Shown piece by piece: positions 17,484 to 26,514 of a stretch of DNA of 31,832 nt. A program made the position numbers and the translations under genes. Source of the stretch: a virus; IMG/VR virus record IMGVR_UViG_3300025890_000078, positions 1 to 31,832 of that record. The stretch is one strand, 5' to 3'. The notes under the pieces were generated by a model that was given only the letters and a program-made list of their open reading frames with translations, did not search any database and was not told the DNA's origin. Numbering within the stretch: the stretch's first letter is position 1; each line of letters begins with the position of its first letter.

Positions 17484-19403
17484 TTACTCTTTAATGATTT
17501 TATCTATTTCTTTTGTCATATCTTCTATGTTTTTATTTAATTTAGATGCGTCTTTTTCTACTGAATCTAAATCATAGATATGGTCATTTTTTTCTAAACT
17601 TTCAGTAAGTCTTTTAAGGTACATACCTTGATATTTTTTTGTTTTTTCTACGTATTTTCTCCTATTCTCTTCAGTCAATAAGTTATCCTTTTCTTTAGTG
17701 GATTCTACGGCAGTTGCAGTTTCAGCAGCGGCTGCTTCACCACCAGCTAAACTATCAGCTGCGTCTGCAAAATCAGCACCAAAACCACCACCTTCTCCAC
17801 CAACATCACCAACATCACCTTCTTCACCTGAATTTTCAGTATCACTATCAGGTACCAAACTATTAAAGTCACCGTATAATTTATCCACCCTATCGAATAA
17901 ACCAGTTTTCTTAATAATGTTAGCTGTTTGTTCCATTTCCGCAGAAGCAGCTTTTTCTAACCTTTGTTGTTCTAAGTCGTTTCTAATGTCTTCATCTGAC
18001 ATACCCAATATTTCTTTCTTACCTCTAGTCATTGACATCGCACCAAAACCATTACCTGCATCTGCTACTGCATCTTTATATAAGGTAACTTTTAATTGAG
18101 TTTGTTCAATCTTTAACATCTCTGCTTGTGTGGAAGGGTTATTAAGTGATAGTGTAAAACTATTTAATTCATCCTCCAAACCTAAAATATATAAATGTAT
18201 TATAGCAACTTTATTTAATTCTTGTAACATAGATTGCTGAATCCTATTAATTGTCCTTGCGAATCTTATATCTTGTAGTGCTAAATTTTTACCATCACCG
18301 TTAACCTCCTCAAAACCTAAAAATGGTTTAGGAACCCTAAGTGCTGTAAATAATTTTTTCTGTAAATATTGTATATCCGCAATTTCTGAAAGGTTAGTTG
18401 CACCTGGTAAAGTATCTATTGGGCTAGGGGCGTTTGGGTCTCTAACCGGTATAAAGTAATCTTGATCTTGCGCCATTTGATTATATCTAGTATCTATCTG
18501 TCCAGTATTTTGATCAATAACAGGACTCTTTTTAAAGTTGTTAGCAATTTTTTGTACGTATGATGGTACATCTTGCTCATCAATATTACCAACAAAGATT
18601 TTAAATATTCTTCTTTCAGGTGCTCTAGTTACTCTATATATTAACATAGCGTCTTCAGAAAGTAATAGTTGTTTCCATATACGTCTAGCCTTTTCTAACA
18701 TTGATGTACCGTAAGGTAATCTTCTATCGTCACCTAACAATCTAAAATGAGCTATTTGCCAAGCATTAAACTCTATATCTCTTTGACCCCAAACAAATTT
18801 AACGGGATTAAATTGATCCTCTTCTTCGTTTATAGAATTTTCACCGAACCCAGCACTATCTTTCCTAGTGATTTCAATATTTGGTAATTGTTTAACACCA
18901 GTTATACCTTCTTCACTGTCTATACTTAAAAATAAAAAATTATCACCATATTTACACGTATTTCTAGTCCACATAGGTAATGTAGTGTGTATATCTAACC
19001 TATTAAAAAATAAATCTTCTAATATTCTTCTTACTCTTTTACTTTCTGAAAATATATTTATAACCTTATTATCTGGATTTAAAGTAGTGGATTCTTCCAT
19101 CATTATATCTAAAGCTGCTGCGATTTCAGGGAAAAATTCCATCCCTTCAAAATCTGCATAAGAAGCTAATCTAGTAGTTTCATAATAAATTGAGTGTTGA
19201 TAAATTTCATTATCAACCTTTTGCCACATACCAGATAAATACTTATCTTGTTGTTGTTTTAATTTTTCGTAATCGTACTCTTCTTTTGATTTTGTTTTTA
19301 ATAACTCTTTATCGTTTAAAGAATACGTTGACTTATTTTGTGGTCTTTTCATTTCTGGACCAAATAAGTCATTTAACTGTTGAAATATAGTTTTTCTTGC
19401 CAT
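17484..19403 (-). CDS. Portal vertex protein (gp20-like)
   Basis: A 639-residue portal protein that forms the twelve-subunit ring for DNA entry and exit and nucleates the prohead. gp20 hallmarks are SEDAMLIYRVTRAPERRIFK (249-268), FVGN right after it, QDYFIPVRDPN, IDTLPGATNLSEI and ALRVPKPFLGF. It is longer than T4 gp20 (524 residues), with an extra C-terminal part: a Gly/Ala/Asp/Glu low-complexity linker at about 521-568 followed by a charged coiled-coil tail (585-639). The tail is presumably disordered on the inner or outer face. The gene is 53 bases downstream of the terminase gene with a candidate promoter in the gap. Confidence 0.95.
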   Translation of the reverse strand: MARKTIFQQLNDLFGPEMKRPQNKSTYSLNDKELLKTKSKEEYDYEKLKQQQDKYLSGMWQKVDNEIYQHSIYYETTRLASYADFEGMEFFPEIAAALDIMMEESTTLNPDNKVINIFSESKRVRRILEDLFFNRLDIHTTLPMWTRNTCKYGDNFLFLSIDSEEGITGVKQLPNIEITRKDSAGFGENSINEEEDQFNPVKFVWGQRDIEFNAWQIAHFRLLGDDRRLPYGTSMLEKARRIWKQLLLSEDAMLIYRVTRAPERRIFKIFVGNIDEQDVPSYVQKIANNFKKSPVIDQNTGQIDTRYNQMAQDQDYFIPVRDPNAPSPIDTLPGATNLSEIADIQYLQKKLFTALRVPKPFLGFEEVNGDGKNLALQDIRFARTINRIQQSMLQELNKVAIIHLYILGLEDELNSFTLSLNNPSTQAEMLKIEQTQLKVTLYKDAVADAGNGFGAMSMTRGKKEILGMSDEDIRNDLEQQRLEKAASAEMEQTANIIKKTGLFDRVDKLYGDFNSLVPDSDTENSGEEGDVGDVGGEGGGFGADFADAADSLAGGEAAAAETATAVESTKEKDNLLTEENRRKYVEKTKKYQGMYLKRLTESLEKNDHIYDLDSVEKDASKLNKNIEDMTKEIDKIIKE

Positions 19404-19432
19404 TTTATAATAATAATGTTTTTTTTATAATA

Positions 19433-19440
19433 ATAAATAT
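19433..19440 (-). promoter_or_regulatory. Candidate late-promoter motif ATATTTAT
   Basis: Exact motif on the minus strand, 29 bases before the portal start, followed by TATTATAAAA and a CATTATTATTAT stretch also found before other late genes. Confidence 0.45.
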
Positions 19441-19456
19441 CAAAAAAGTTTAAATG

Positions 19457-21259
19457 TTACTTAAAACCAAATAACCAGTTATAATCACCATCATTGTTAT
19501 TGTCATTAGGGTTAGTTGGGATAGTTGAATTATTAGTGAGGGTATTATTATAAAAGGGGTTAGTATAATTTTTATTCACTTTATTTACTTCGTTTGTTGA
19601 ATTAGTATTAACCCAACCGTCTAACATTGCCTTTGTTTGTTTTTCTATGGTTTCTAATTTTTTAAATGTAGTTTGTACTACAAATAGTGGCATTGCCAAC
19701 GCCATAATAATGTCATCGTGATACCCATCCATATGATCTGGTCTACCATTTCTATAAACAAAAGTCTTCAATTCAGAAATCAATCTAACTGATCTTATAA
19801 TCGTTTTACTTTCTCTAATATGTTCTTCTAAATCACTAACCATTTGTAGTCTACTACTACCAACATTAAATCCGGGTACTTTATCACCTTGTTTATAAAC
19901 TGTTTTAGCGTATTTTTCACTAAGTTTCCTACTTTTTGGGTCATCATAATGTAAATATTTATATTCCATTTCTAATAACTTCATTACTGTAGAAACTCCC
20001 ATACCACCTGTTATATCGACAACAGTATATGCTTTATATAGGTTACCATATTTATAAACTATTTCTGCTAATAAATCCGGTGGTAATTTATATTTAAATT
20101 CTGCCACTTGTTCCAAACCATCAAAATCTAAAATAACTATAGTAGAACTATCTTTACCATCACCTCTAGAAACATCAACACCCATAATGTATTTATGACC
20201 CTCTTCAGGTTCTTTCCAAATCCACATAGATTTTTCCATTTCAGCCTTATATTTAGGTTCTTTAACATAATTTTCGTTTTGGTAATCGATATACTCATCG
20301 TCTATTACGTTACCACCTGAAGAAACAAATGAAACATCTAGCTCTTGTGCTATTTGTTTTTTATTACCGTTCATATCTCTACACATTTCCTCATACCAGT
20401 GAGATGTTGCTTTCCACCCATCTTTTAACATCACATCATAATCTTCGATATGTGTACCATCTGTTTCGTATGTGTTACCACTATATTCCCACCTCAACGT
20501 TTCTCTACCTATGGTTTCACATGTGATTACTTCTTCTTCACCTCTCAACCACCTTAATTCCCTATTATATCTAATATCTTCGTGCCACTTCATCTCAATG
20601 ATGTTGAAATTGTTGTCACCTTGTTTTGCACCGTCATATGTTTTATAGTATAAAGCGTCTTGACCATTAGGTGTGGATATTAACGTAACTTTACCACCTG
20701 TACCCAATGACGTTAAAGCGGCACCGAATACCTCTGCACCGTTATCTATAAAGGCTGCCTCATCCATAACTAAAAATGTTGGTGTATATCCCCTTAAAGC
20801 ATCTTTTGAAGTTGCTAGTGCCTTAACCTCACATTTAGTGGTTTTTGTTTTTATGTGTCCCTTAGCTTCTATATCTAAATAAGAGTCCCCTTCTGATATT
20901 CCCCATACCCATTCAGGTATTTGATCAGTAAAATCTTTAATTTTTTTAAGAAATTCTTGAGCCAACGTTTGTTTATTGGCTAAAACTAAGACCTTCCATG
21001 GGTTATTAGGGTCACAAAACGCAATTTTTATTGCGATATATGCTGCAGTAGTAGTAGATACACCTGCTTGTCTTGGTTTAGTTACAATGTTACGATTATT
21101 TTCTTCGTAAGATTTAATTATCTGTTTTTGTTTATAAAATAGTTTAAATGGTACAAATCCTTTTTGGGTTAAGTCATATGTTTTAAGAAATGTTTCGACA
21201 GCGTATATAGGATCACCTAAACATTTGGCAAATATTTTTAATTTTTCATTCCTATCCAT
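19457..21259 (-). CDS. Terminase large subunit (gp17-like)
   Basis: A 600-residue DNA-packaging motor with ATPase and headful nuclease domains. The ATPase domain has an adenine-binding Q motif region (FKLFYKQKQII, 38-48), a non-standard P-loop KPRQAGVSTT (61-70) like gp17's SRQLGKTT class, Walker B FLVMDEAAF (162-170, D166/E167) and coupling motif STPNG (195-199). The RNase H-like nuclease domain shows the metal Asp in IMGVDVSRGDG (358-368, D362), VVDITGG (413-419) and GYHDDIIMA (512-520, D515/D516). The C-terminal ~50 residues are Asn/Thr-rich and probably disordered. It matches T4 gp17 in length (610). It starts 10 bases after the previous gene stop, so the two are co-transcribed. Confidence 0.96.
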   Translation of the reverse strand: MDRNEKLKIFAKCLGDPIYAVETFLKTYDLTQKGFVPFKLFYKQKQIIKSYEENNRNIVTKPRQAGVSTTTAAYIAIKIAFCDPNNPWKVLVLANKQTLAQEFLKKIKDFTDQIPEWVWGISEGDSYLDIEAKGHIKTKTTKCEVKALATSKDALRGYTPTFLVMDEAAFIDNGAEVFGAALTSLGTGGKVTLISTPNGQDALYYKTYDGAKQGDNNFNIIEMKWHEDIRYNRELRWLRGEEEVITCETIGRETLRWEYSGNTYETDGTHIEDYDVMLKDGWKATSHWYEEMCRDMNGNKKQIAQELDVSFVSSGGNVIDDEYIDYQNENYVKEPKYKAEMEKSMWIWKEPEEGHKYIMGVDVSRGDGKDSSTIVILDFDGLEQVAEFKYKLPPDLLAEIVYKYGNLYKAYTVVDITGGMGVSTVMKLLEMEYKYLHYDDPKSRKLSEKYAKTVYKQGDKVPGFNVGSSRLQMVSDLEEHIRESKTIIRSVRLISELKTFVYRNGRPDHMDGYHDDIIMALAMPLFVVQTTFKKLETIEKQTKAMLDGWVNTNSTNEVNKVNKNYTNPFYNNTLTNNSTIPTNPNDNNNDGDYNWLFGFK

Positions 21260-21269
21260 AATAATTTAT

Positions 21270-22130
21270 TTAAAACGCTACTACCTTACCCTTTTCCCAA
21301 TCATCGTAATTTGGACCTAGTTTATATGTTACATTAGAACCACCACCAACTTTTTCTATAATACCTTGTTTATTTACTGCTGACCAAAAAGTTGCGAATT
21401 GACCTCTTGAATATTCTGACCCTATATATTCTAAGAAACCTCTTTTTGTTTTTCTTTCCGCATTTACGTCATCTGTCATATAATCTATTAATTGTCTAAC
21501 CATCGAACCCTCTTTTTTTTGTAAACTATATCCACCACTTTTATTAACTAATGTTAATTCATTTTCTTTGGTGATATTATTCACAACATCAGATATTTCG
21601 GTATGAAATCTATATTTTGTTCTTTTATTAAATATAGATAACCTTTTTATGGCTTCCACACCTGAATAAGTATTTAAAATATCTTCGATAACTAAAAAAC
21701 TATCATTCATCATTTGGTGGTTAATTTTATCCATAGTTTTCATATCCTCCCAACCATCGAATTTATTACGTAATGAAAATAAATTATTAAACCTTTGATA
21801 TGGGGTAGACATATTCATAATTCTATCAAATTCTGATTGTAAGAAAAACTCAACTATCTCACTATATTTATATCTATCCACAACAACTTCTTCATTAATA
21901 CCCCACCAATCAATATTATACATTGTTTTATATAATAACTTATTATTTTTTATATCGTTTAAAGTTAGTTTATAAATATTAAAAAATAAGTTCATCACCT
22001 TTATTGGGTGTTTAATATTTTTAATGTCTTCAACAAACACCTCAACCATCGGTGTAATGTCTTTATTAAATTTTAAAGTAGTTTCTTTAATTAGTTTACG
22101 ATATTGTATCTCAGTTAACCTTATTTTCAT
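21270..22130 (-). CDS. Hypothetical protein immediately upstream of terminase (gp16 position)
   Basis: A 286-residue, mostly helical protein. It begins with a short basic leader MKIRLTEIQYRKLIKE (1-16), similar in style to the leaders of several neighbours. The C-terminal 70 residues (…GFLEYIGSEYSRGQFATFW SAVNKQG…) look like a winged-helix unit: helix, helix, then VGGGSNVTYKL as a beta wing. T4 places the small terminase gp16 directly before gp17, so a DNA-recognition role is possible, but the length (T4 gp16 has 164 residues) and leader argue for caution. Only 1 base separates it from the upstream gene. Confidence 0.62.
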   Translation of the reverse strand: MKIRLTEIQYRKLIKETTLKFNKDITPMVEVFVEDIKNIKHPIKVMNLFFNIYKLTLNDIKNNKLLYKTMYNIDWWGINEEVVVDRYKYSEIVEFFLQSEFDRIMNMSTPYQRFNNLFSLRNKFDGWEDMKTMDKINHQMMNDSFLVIEDILNTYSGVEAIKRLSIFNKRTKYRFHTEISDVVNNITKENELTLVNKSGGYSLQKKEGSMVRQLIDYMTDDVNAERKTKRGFLEYIGSEYSRGQFATFWSAVNKQGIIEKVGGGSNVTYKLGPNYDDWEKGKVVAF

Positions 22131-22131
22131 T

Positions 22132-23235
22132 TTAAATATTTCCTTGTAAGTTATAATTAAAATATTCCCAAGTCTTTGTAGAATCCGGATAAAAATAATT
22201 CATATCTGGTAACGATACTAACTCATATTCTTCATATAAAACTTCTGATAACATACTTATGTAATCGGAATAATATTCTCCAGGCATTTCACTTGTTGAT
22301 TCTAAAGATTCGATTAAATACTTATAAAATATATCCGTAATATCAAAATAAATTACTTGTCCTGTAATATCACCATCTTTATTTTTCACATCTTCCCACT
22401 TACCTTTAGAACCTAAAAGTTCTTCTATACTATCTTTAAGGTTATTAAATAACTCATCCTCACCAGCCTGTTCATACGCCCACCTATATTGGGATGCCAA
22501 TTCACGACGTAATTCATCAAAGATAAGTTCCTCATCTATTAATCTTAATATAGTATCAGTATCATTTACTATATCTTCTGTTAGTGTATGGAACTGTCCA
22601 TCATCCATAGAATATTCACTCATTTCTTGACCAATAAAATCACCTTCTTTAATATGATCTTTTATGTGTTTTATACTTTCTTCATCAAGGTTATCTACAA
22701 TATCACTAGACCAATCCACATCATAATAACCATATAATTCAGCCCAATCTTCTCCCAGTATACGTTCAGCGTAATCTCGATACTTTTTATCAACTAACAT
22801 TGTGAACTCACTCCAATGATCAATAGTTAGATAAAACTTATCCCCTTTTTTTACTACATCATTAAACAATTGTGGAAAGGCTTGTTCATCCTTCAGATAT
22901 TTGTCGTACCACCCAGTTTTCCCAAACATATCACTAATTTCGGACCCATACATTTTACCCCTTAAAGTAACGAATTCAATATATTCTAATGGGTCCTCAC
23001 CTTTATCCATAAAATATTTAAATATAAACTGAATAGCGTCATTTTCATCTACATTAAAATCAGATGACATCATATAAGGTAATAACTCTAATTTCTCCTC
23101 CTCTGTATAATCATCTTTTTCGAGTTCTTCATCACTAAGTTCATAATCTAAATAACTGTAAACAGCGTTTTTAAGTTTTTTATATCTAGATAAATCAATA
23201 TATTCTAATAGTATTTTTTTAATGTTTCCTTTCAT
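22132..23235 (-). CDS. Hypothetical acidic protein
   Basis: A 367-residue protein, strongly acidic and aromatic (many Asp, Glu, Tyr, Trp). The N-terminal 20 residues are basic and amphipathic (MKGNIKKILLEYIDLSRYKK), ending in L-L-E at 9-11. The rest is predicted helical with no motif I know. It starts a transcription unit after the terminator at 23264 and has a near-match promoter motif 7 bases before its start. It could be an internal head protein delivered through the leader; this is inference. Confidence 0.62.
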   Translation of the reverse strand: MKGNIKKILLEYIDLSRYKKLKNAVYSYLDYELSDEELEKDDYTEEEKLELLPYMMSSDFNVDENDAIQFIFKYFMDKGEDPLEYIEFVTLRGKMYGSEISDMFGKTGWYDKYLKDEQAFPQLFNDVVKKGDKFYLTIDHWSEFTMLVDKKYRDYAERILGEDWAELYGYYDVDWSSDIVDNLDEESIKHIKDHIKEGDFIGQEMSEYSMDDGQFHTLTEDIVNDTDTILRLIDEELIFDELRRELASQYRWAYEQAGEDELFNNLKDSIEELLGSKGKWEDVKNKDGDITGQVIYFDITDIFYKYLIESLESTSEMPGEYYSDYISMLSEVLYEEYELVSLPDMNYFYPDSTKTWEYFNYNLQGNI

Positions 23236-23242
23236 CTTACAT

Positions 23243-23250
23243 ATAAATAC
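23243..23250 (-). promoter_or_regulatory. Candidate late-promoter motif, one mismatch (GTATTTAT)
   Basis: This minus-strand motif differs at its first base and is only 7 bases before the start codon, but it lies exactly between a terminator and the next gene, the position expected for a promoter. Confidence 0.3.
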
Positions 23251-23263
23251 TTAGTATAAACAA

Positions 23264-23286
23264 AAAATCCCACTCAGTGGGATTTT
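23264..23286 (-). terminator. Rho-independent terminator
   Basis: A perfect 10-bp stem AAAATCCCAC/GTGGGATTTT (23264-23273 with 23277-23286) and 3-base loop. On the minus strand it is followed by six T residues. It lies 24 bases past the stop of the 484-residue gene. Confidence 0.88.
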
Positions 23287-23310
23287 ATTATATTTTATTG
23301 GTTGTAATAA

Positions 23311-24765
23311 TTACAGATATTTGTGTAATATTTCTAGTTTTTCAAAATCTTTATCATCTAAGGCTTTATTTATAAGACTTTGAATTTCAGATTTAGACAT
23401 TTCAGAGTAGTCTACATCTTCAGTTTCTGGTTCAATATCATCTTCTACTTCAATACCAAGATTATCTAATATATCTCCCATATCATCGGACTCTATATTA
23501 TCAATCGTATCATCAATAATATCATCTAAACCTTCACTTGGTTCTTCATAGTGTAAATCTTTTAATGTTTTAATTACTTCTTTACATTTCTCACTACCTA
23601 CCAATATCTCTTTCATAAACTCATGAAATTGTTTAGCTGGTAACTTACTTAATTCATGAAATAACCATTGTTTAATATCGTAATCATCCGGATCGATACA
23701 ATCTAAGAATTTTTCCCACATACCTGGACCTAATCTCATTCCCCATATCTCACCTTCTACTGTGTCAGCTTTTTCAATCACTTCTCTCTGTTCATCAAAA
23801 TCTAAATGACCATCAGCCCAATTGATAGCTGACAATTCTAAAGTACCTTTAATAAGTTCATGAACTAAAAGTGGGAAAACCCATGCGTTAGCTACTACTA
23901 CAGGTATTTCATCACCTTCCTCAACGTTTACTTTTTCCATCTCTTCTTCCTCATCTTTATCTTCTGCTTTTTCAGCTTTTCTCCATACAATTTCTTCCGT
24001 ACCACCTGCAGTACCACCCATTACACTTTCTGGTATAATCCAATATTGGAAATCGGCTAATGACATAAGTTTACCGTACAAAATCATAAGTCTTGGATTT
24101 AATTTATCTAATTCATCTGCTACCATATGAAAAATGTAATGACCTTTTTTAGAGGCTCCTTGCATTAAAGCGTTTATAACCCTTCTTTTATCTACCTCCA
24201 TCTCTAACTGCTCCATTCTTTCCGCACTTTTAGGTGCTTTAGGTAAGTTAAAATCAGAATCGTAATTTTCCTCTTCCTCTTCCTCTTCTTCTTCATCACC
24301 ACCGAAGTTTAAATCAGAACCAGGAGGGGATAAATTAGCTTCTAACATTTGATCTGGGATATCGAATTCTTCAGATACTATATCTACCGCCAATTTTTCT
24401 AATTTATCCTTATATGTAGTTTCTATTTGACCAATTTCTTGCATTATCTGAAACATTTCATTCATCATACTAGGGCTTATGTTTTGAACCCCATGATATC
24501 TTTTAACTTTATTGATGATTTCTTTAAATCTCTTACCGGCTAATTTTTCGGAATAGTTTTGATTTTCTGATCCAGATGGTACTGATTTACTTTTACCAAA
24601 AATATGTTCACCACTTCTTAGTTTTCTTTCGATACCTGGATTCATCCTTTCAGGGTGTTCAGGATCATACTCTATCGCTTCTGTAATTCTTTTGTTTCTA
24701 ATTTTTTCTTTTAGAACTCTTTTAGTTACATTGTTTATAATATTTTTTTTCATATTTTTTTTCAT
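23311..24765 (-). CDS. Hypothetical acidic protein with basic N-terminal leader
   Basis: A 484-residue protein. Residues 1-32 are very basic (MKKNMKKNIINNVTKRVLKE, then KIRNKRITEA), ending at I-T-E/A. The middle includes an uninterrupted run of nine Glu (about 157-165), from a GAA/GAG microsatellite, and a globular-looking helical domain (190-400, …LMILYGKLMSLADFQYWIIPE…). The C-terminus is again Asp/Glu-rich. No enzyme motif is recognised. It is 6 bases downstream of the next gene and closes an operon. Together with its neighbours it looks like a packaged head protein or a core component. Confidence 0.62.
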   Translation of the reverse strand: MKKNMKKNIINNVTKRVLKEKIRNKRITEAIEYDPEHPERMNPGIERKLRSGEHIFGKSKSVPSGSENQNYSEKLAGKRFKEIINKVKRYHGVQNISPSMMNEMFQIMQEIGQIETTYKDKLEKLAVDIVSEEFDIPDQMLEANLSPPGSDLNFGGDEEEEEEEEENYDSDFNLPKAPKSAERMEQLEMEVDKRRVINALMQGASKKGHYIFHMVADELDKLNPRLMILYGKLMSLADFQYWIIPESVMGGTAGGTEEIVWRKAEKAEDKDEEEEMEKVNVEEGDEIPVVVANAWVFPLLVHELIKGTLELSAINWADGHLDFDEQREVIEKADTVEGEIWGMRLGPGMWEKFLDCIDPDDYDIKQWLFHELSKLPAKQFHEFMKEILVGSEKCKEVIKTLKDLHYEEPSEGLDDIIDDTIDNIESDDMGDILDNLGIEVEDDIEPETEDVDYSEMSKSEIQSLINKALDDKDFEKLEILHKYL

Positions 24766-24771
24766 ATTTTT

Positions 24772-25512
24772 TTATGAACCATGAATACCAGTTGTCCACA
24801 TCATCCAAGACTCCTTAGCTAACTTTTCAAATAACCTTTGAACTCTTCTGGTTTCCGTATTACCATCCCCATTTTCTATTCTAGTTAAAGCTGCCCTAAT
24901 TAATATATCCCTAATTTTTTGTTTATTACCTAATAAACGATTTATTATTTCTAATTGTTCTTCTAATGAATCTATCTCATATTCATTATCATCTTCATAA
25001 TCATCTTCATCCTTAAGAGATTCAATTCGACTTTCTAATGACTCAATATCATTACTCATACCATATAACCACCTATGTAAATCATCCTTAGTCCAATTAA
25101 GGATAGGTGCTGCACCGAACATATTAATTAAACCACTTTCTCTAATATCTTCTAAATACCTTACAACATCTCTTCTTTCTTGACCCGTCATCTCTTCTAT
25201 AATATGAGCCTCTATACCATCGTATTGTTCTCGTAAGATATCATTTTTCGTTAATTTTCTAACACCACCATTTTTTTTGAAATTAATGTATTCCATTAAT
25301 TCACCTTTCTTTATTTTGGGGTTATTTTTTTGTTTTACTTTTTCAGGGATATCATCAAAGTCGGTATCATCAGAAAATTCTTTAGCTCTATCACACCATT
25401 CTCTTTCTTCTTTATTAGAAGCATCATCACATTTAGCATAAAAGAATCGTTGCTGTGCCTTTGAAGCGAACTTTTCATTTATCAAACCTTTTACGATATC
25501 TCTTTTTTTCAT
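24772..25512 (-). CDS. Hypothetical protein with SKAQQRFFYAK motif
   Basis: The 246-residue protein begins with a short basic leader (MKKRDIVKGLINEK), then FASKAQQRFFYAKCDDASNK (14-33) and AKEFSDDTDFDDIPEKV (43-59). That combination resembles the small phage/bacterial domain that reads S-K-A-Q-Q-R-x-x-Y-A-K followed by A-x-E-F-A-x-x-T (DUF3008-like). The rest is helical and charged, with a heptad region about 155-200. Function of that domain is unknown. It starts 1 base after the preceding stop. Confidence 0.62.
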   Translation of the reverse strand: MKKRDIVKGLINEKFASKAQQRFFYAKCDDASNKEEREWCDRAKEFSDDTDFDDIPEKVKQKNNPKIKKGELMEYINFKKNGGVRKLTKNDILREQYDGIEAHIIEEMTGQERRDVVRYLEDIRESGLINMFGAAPILNWTKDDLHRWLYGMSNDIESLESRIESLKDEDDYEDDNEYEIDSLEEQLEIINRLLGNKQKIRDILIRAALTRIENGDGNTETRRVQRLFEKLAKESWMMWTTGIHGS

Positions 25513-25513
25513 T

Positions 25514-26113
25514 TTACTTTCTAGTATTTAGAAATTTTTTGAGTAATTTTTTTGTTGATTCATTAACAGTTATAGTTCTAACAGTACCTTTATTGTCTTT
25601 AACTCCTACTGTTTGACCTCTTTTAACTTTATCAGATTCTAAATCGTTAGTTAAGTTAGATGCGTCATCATATACGGACATCATTTCTTCTTCAGAGACC
25701 ATATCGTTATTTAAATCTAATACACCATCACCATCATCATCTTGATCAACACTACTTGCGATACCATCATTGTCTCTATCATAAGGACCATATTTACCAC
25801 TTTGTGCATCAACCGCCATAAACTCTTCTTCAGAACCTTTAACATTATCAAAGATTTTATCACCATAAAGTTTATATAACCTATTAACTATTGCTGTAGG
25901 ATTTTTTCTCATATATCTAAGAACCGATGGTGGAATTTCTTCACCATATTTTCCAAACACACCTCTCATACCCCTTTCTTTAGGAGAAGATTTATAATCT
26001 TTTCTACTATAAGTGTCTCTCATTTCATGTTGTTCATCTAGGTAGTTTTCCATTAACTTACGTCTAGTCGCTCTTTTAATTTCGCTTTCGGAAATTCTTA
26101 TTTTCTTTTTCAT
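25514..26113 (-). CDS. Hypothetical calcium-binding-type protein
   Basis: A 199-residue protein. The leader MKKKIRISESEIKRATRRKL (1-20) is basic and amphipathic and is followed by M-E-N-Y-L-D-E, a possible L/I-x-E protease site. Residues about 110-140 hold YDRDNDGIASSVDQDDDGDG followed by VLDLNND, a run of D-x-D-x-D-G loops like thrombospondin type 3 or dockerin calcium sites. The C-terminus is basic. It is separated from neighbours by 1-2 bases. Likely a structural or packaged protein; the family is not recognised. Confidence 0.64.
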   Translation of the reverse strand: MKKKIRISESEIKRATRRKLMENYLDEQHEMRDTYSRKDYKSSPKERGMRGVFGKYGEEIPPSVLRYMRKNPTAIVNRLYKLYGDKIFDNVKGSEEEFMAVDAQSGKYGPYDRDNDGIASSVDQDDDGDGVLDLNNDMVSEEEMMSVYDDASNLTNDLESDKVKRGQTVGVKDNKGTVRTITVNESTKKLLKKFLNTRK

Positions 26114-26115
26114 CT

Positions 26116-26514
26116 TTATGTGTTTATTAATTCTTTATTATAATTTAAAACCATATCTTTTTCATATAGTTTGTCATTTACTGATTCAATATCTTCCCCA
26201 AAAGAGAAAAATAATCTTTTTTCAGGATATTCATCATACCCTTCCATATTTTCCCAAGACATAGCCACAATTCCATCTACAGCGTCCCACATTGCAAAAG
26301 AATCTGATTCTTGTACTAAATCTAATTTTAATGTGGTGGTTAATTGCCCTGTCTTTTTAATAAATTTCCCTTCAGGTGGTTCTGGATTTCCAGAAGATGG
26401 GTACGAGTCCCAACCTTCACCATCAATATCAGATATACTATCTGAAAAAAGGAATTCATATAAAAAATTCCCTTTCCAGTCCTGACCAATTTTATTTATG
26501 TAGACTAATTTCAT
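26116..26514 (-). CDS. Conserved-looking phage hypothetical protein
   Basis: A 132-residue alpha/beta protein. Its pattern of YINKIGQDWKGNFLYEFLFS (5-24), W-D-S-Y-P…G-x-P-E-P-P (35-48), LVQESDSFAMWDAVDGIVAM (66-85) and RLFFSFGEDIESVNDKLY (101-118) matches a protein I have seen widely in T4-like phages but which has no assigned function; that recognition is from memory, not a search. There is no leader, unlike its neighbours. Its start ATG overlaps the previous gene stop by one base. Confidence 0.68.
   Translation of the reverse strand: MKLVYINKIGQDWKGNFLYEFLFSDSISDIDGEGWDSYPSSGNPEPPEGKFIKKTGQLTTTLKLDLVQESDSFAMWDAVDGIVAMSWENMEGYDEYPEKRLFFSFGEDIESVNDKLYEKDMVLNYNKELINT

Noticed and set aside
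17698-18099. 133-residue plus-strand frame opposite the portal gene
   Set aside because: Ser/Ala/Pro low complexity mirrored from the Gly/Ala/Glu-rich portal tail; the portal itself has clear gp20 motifs.
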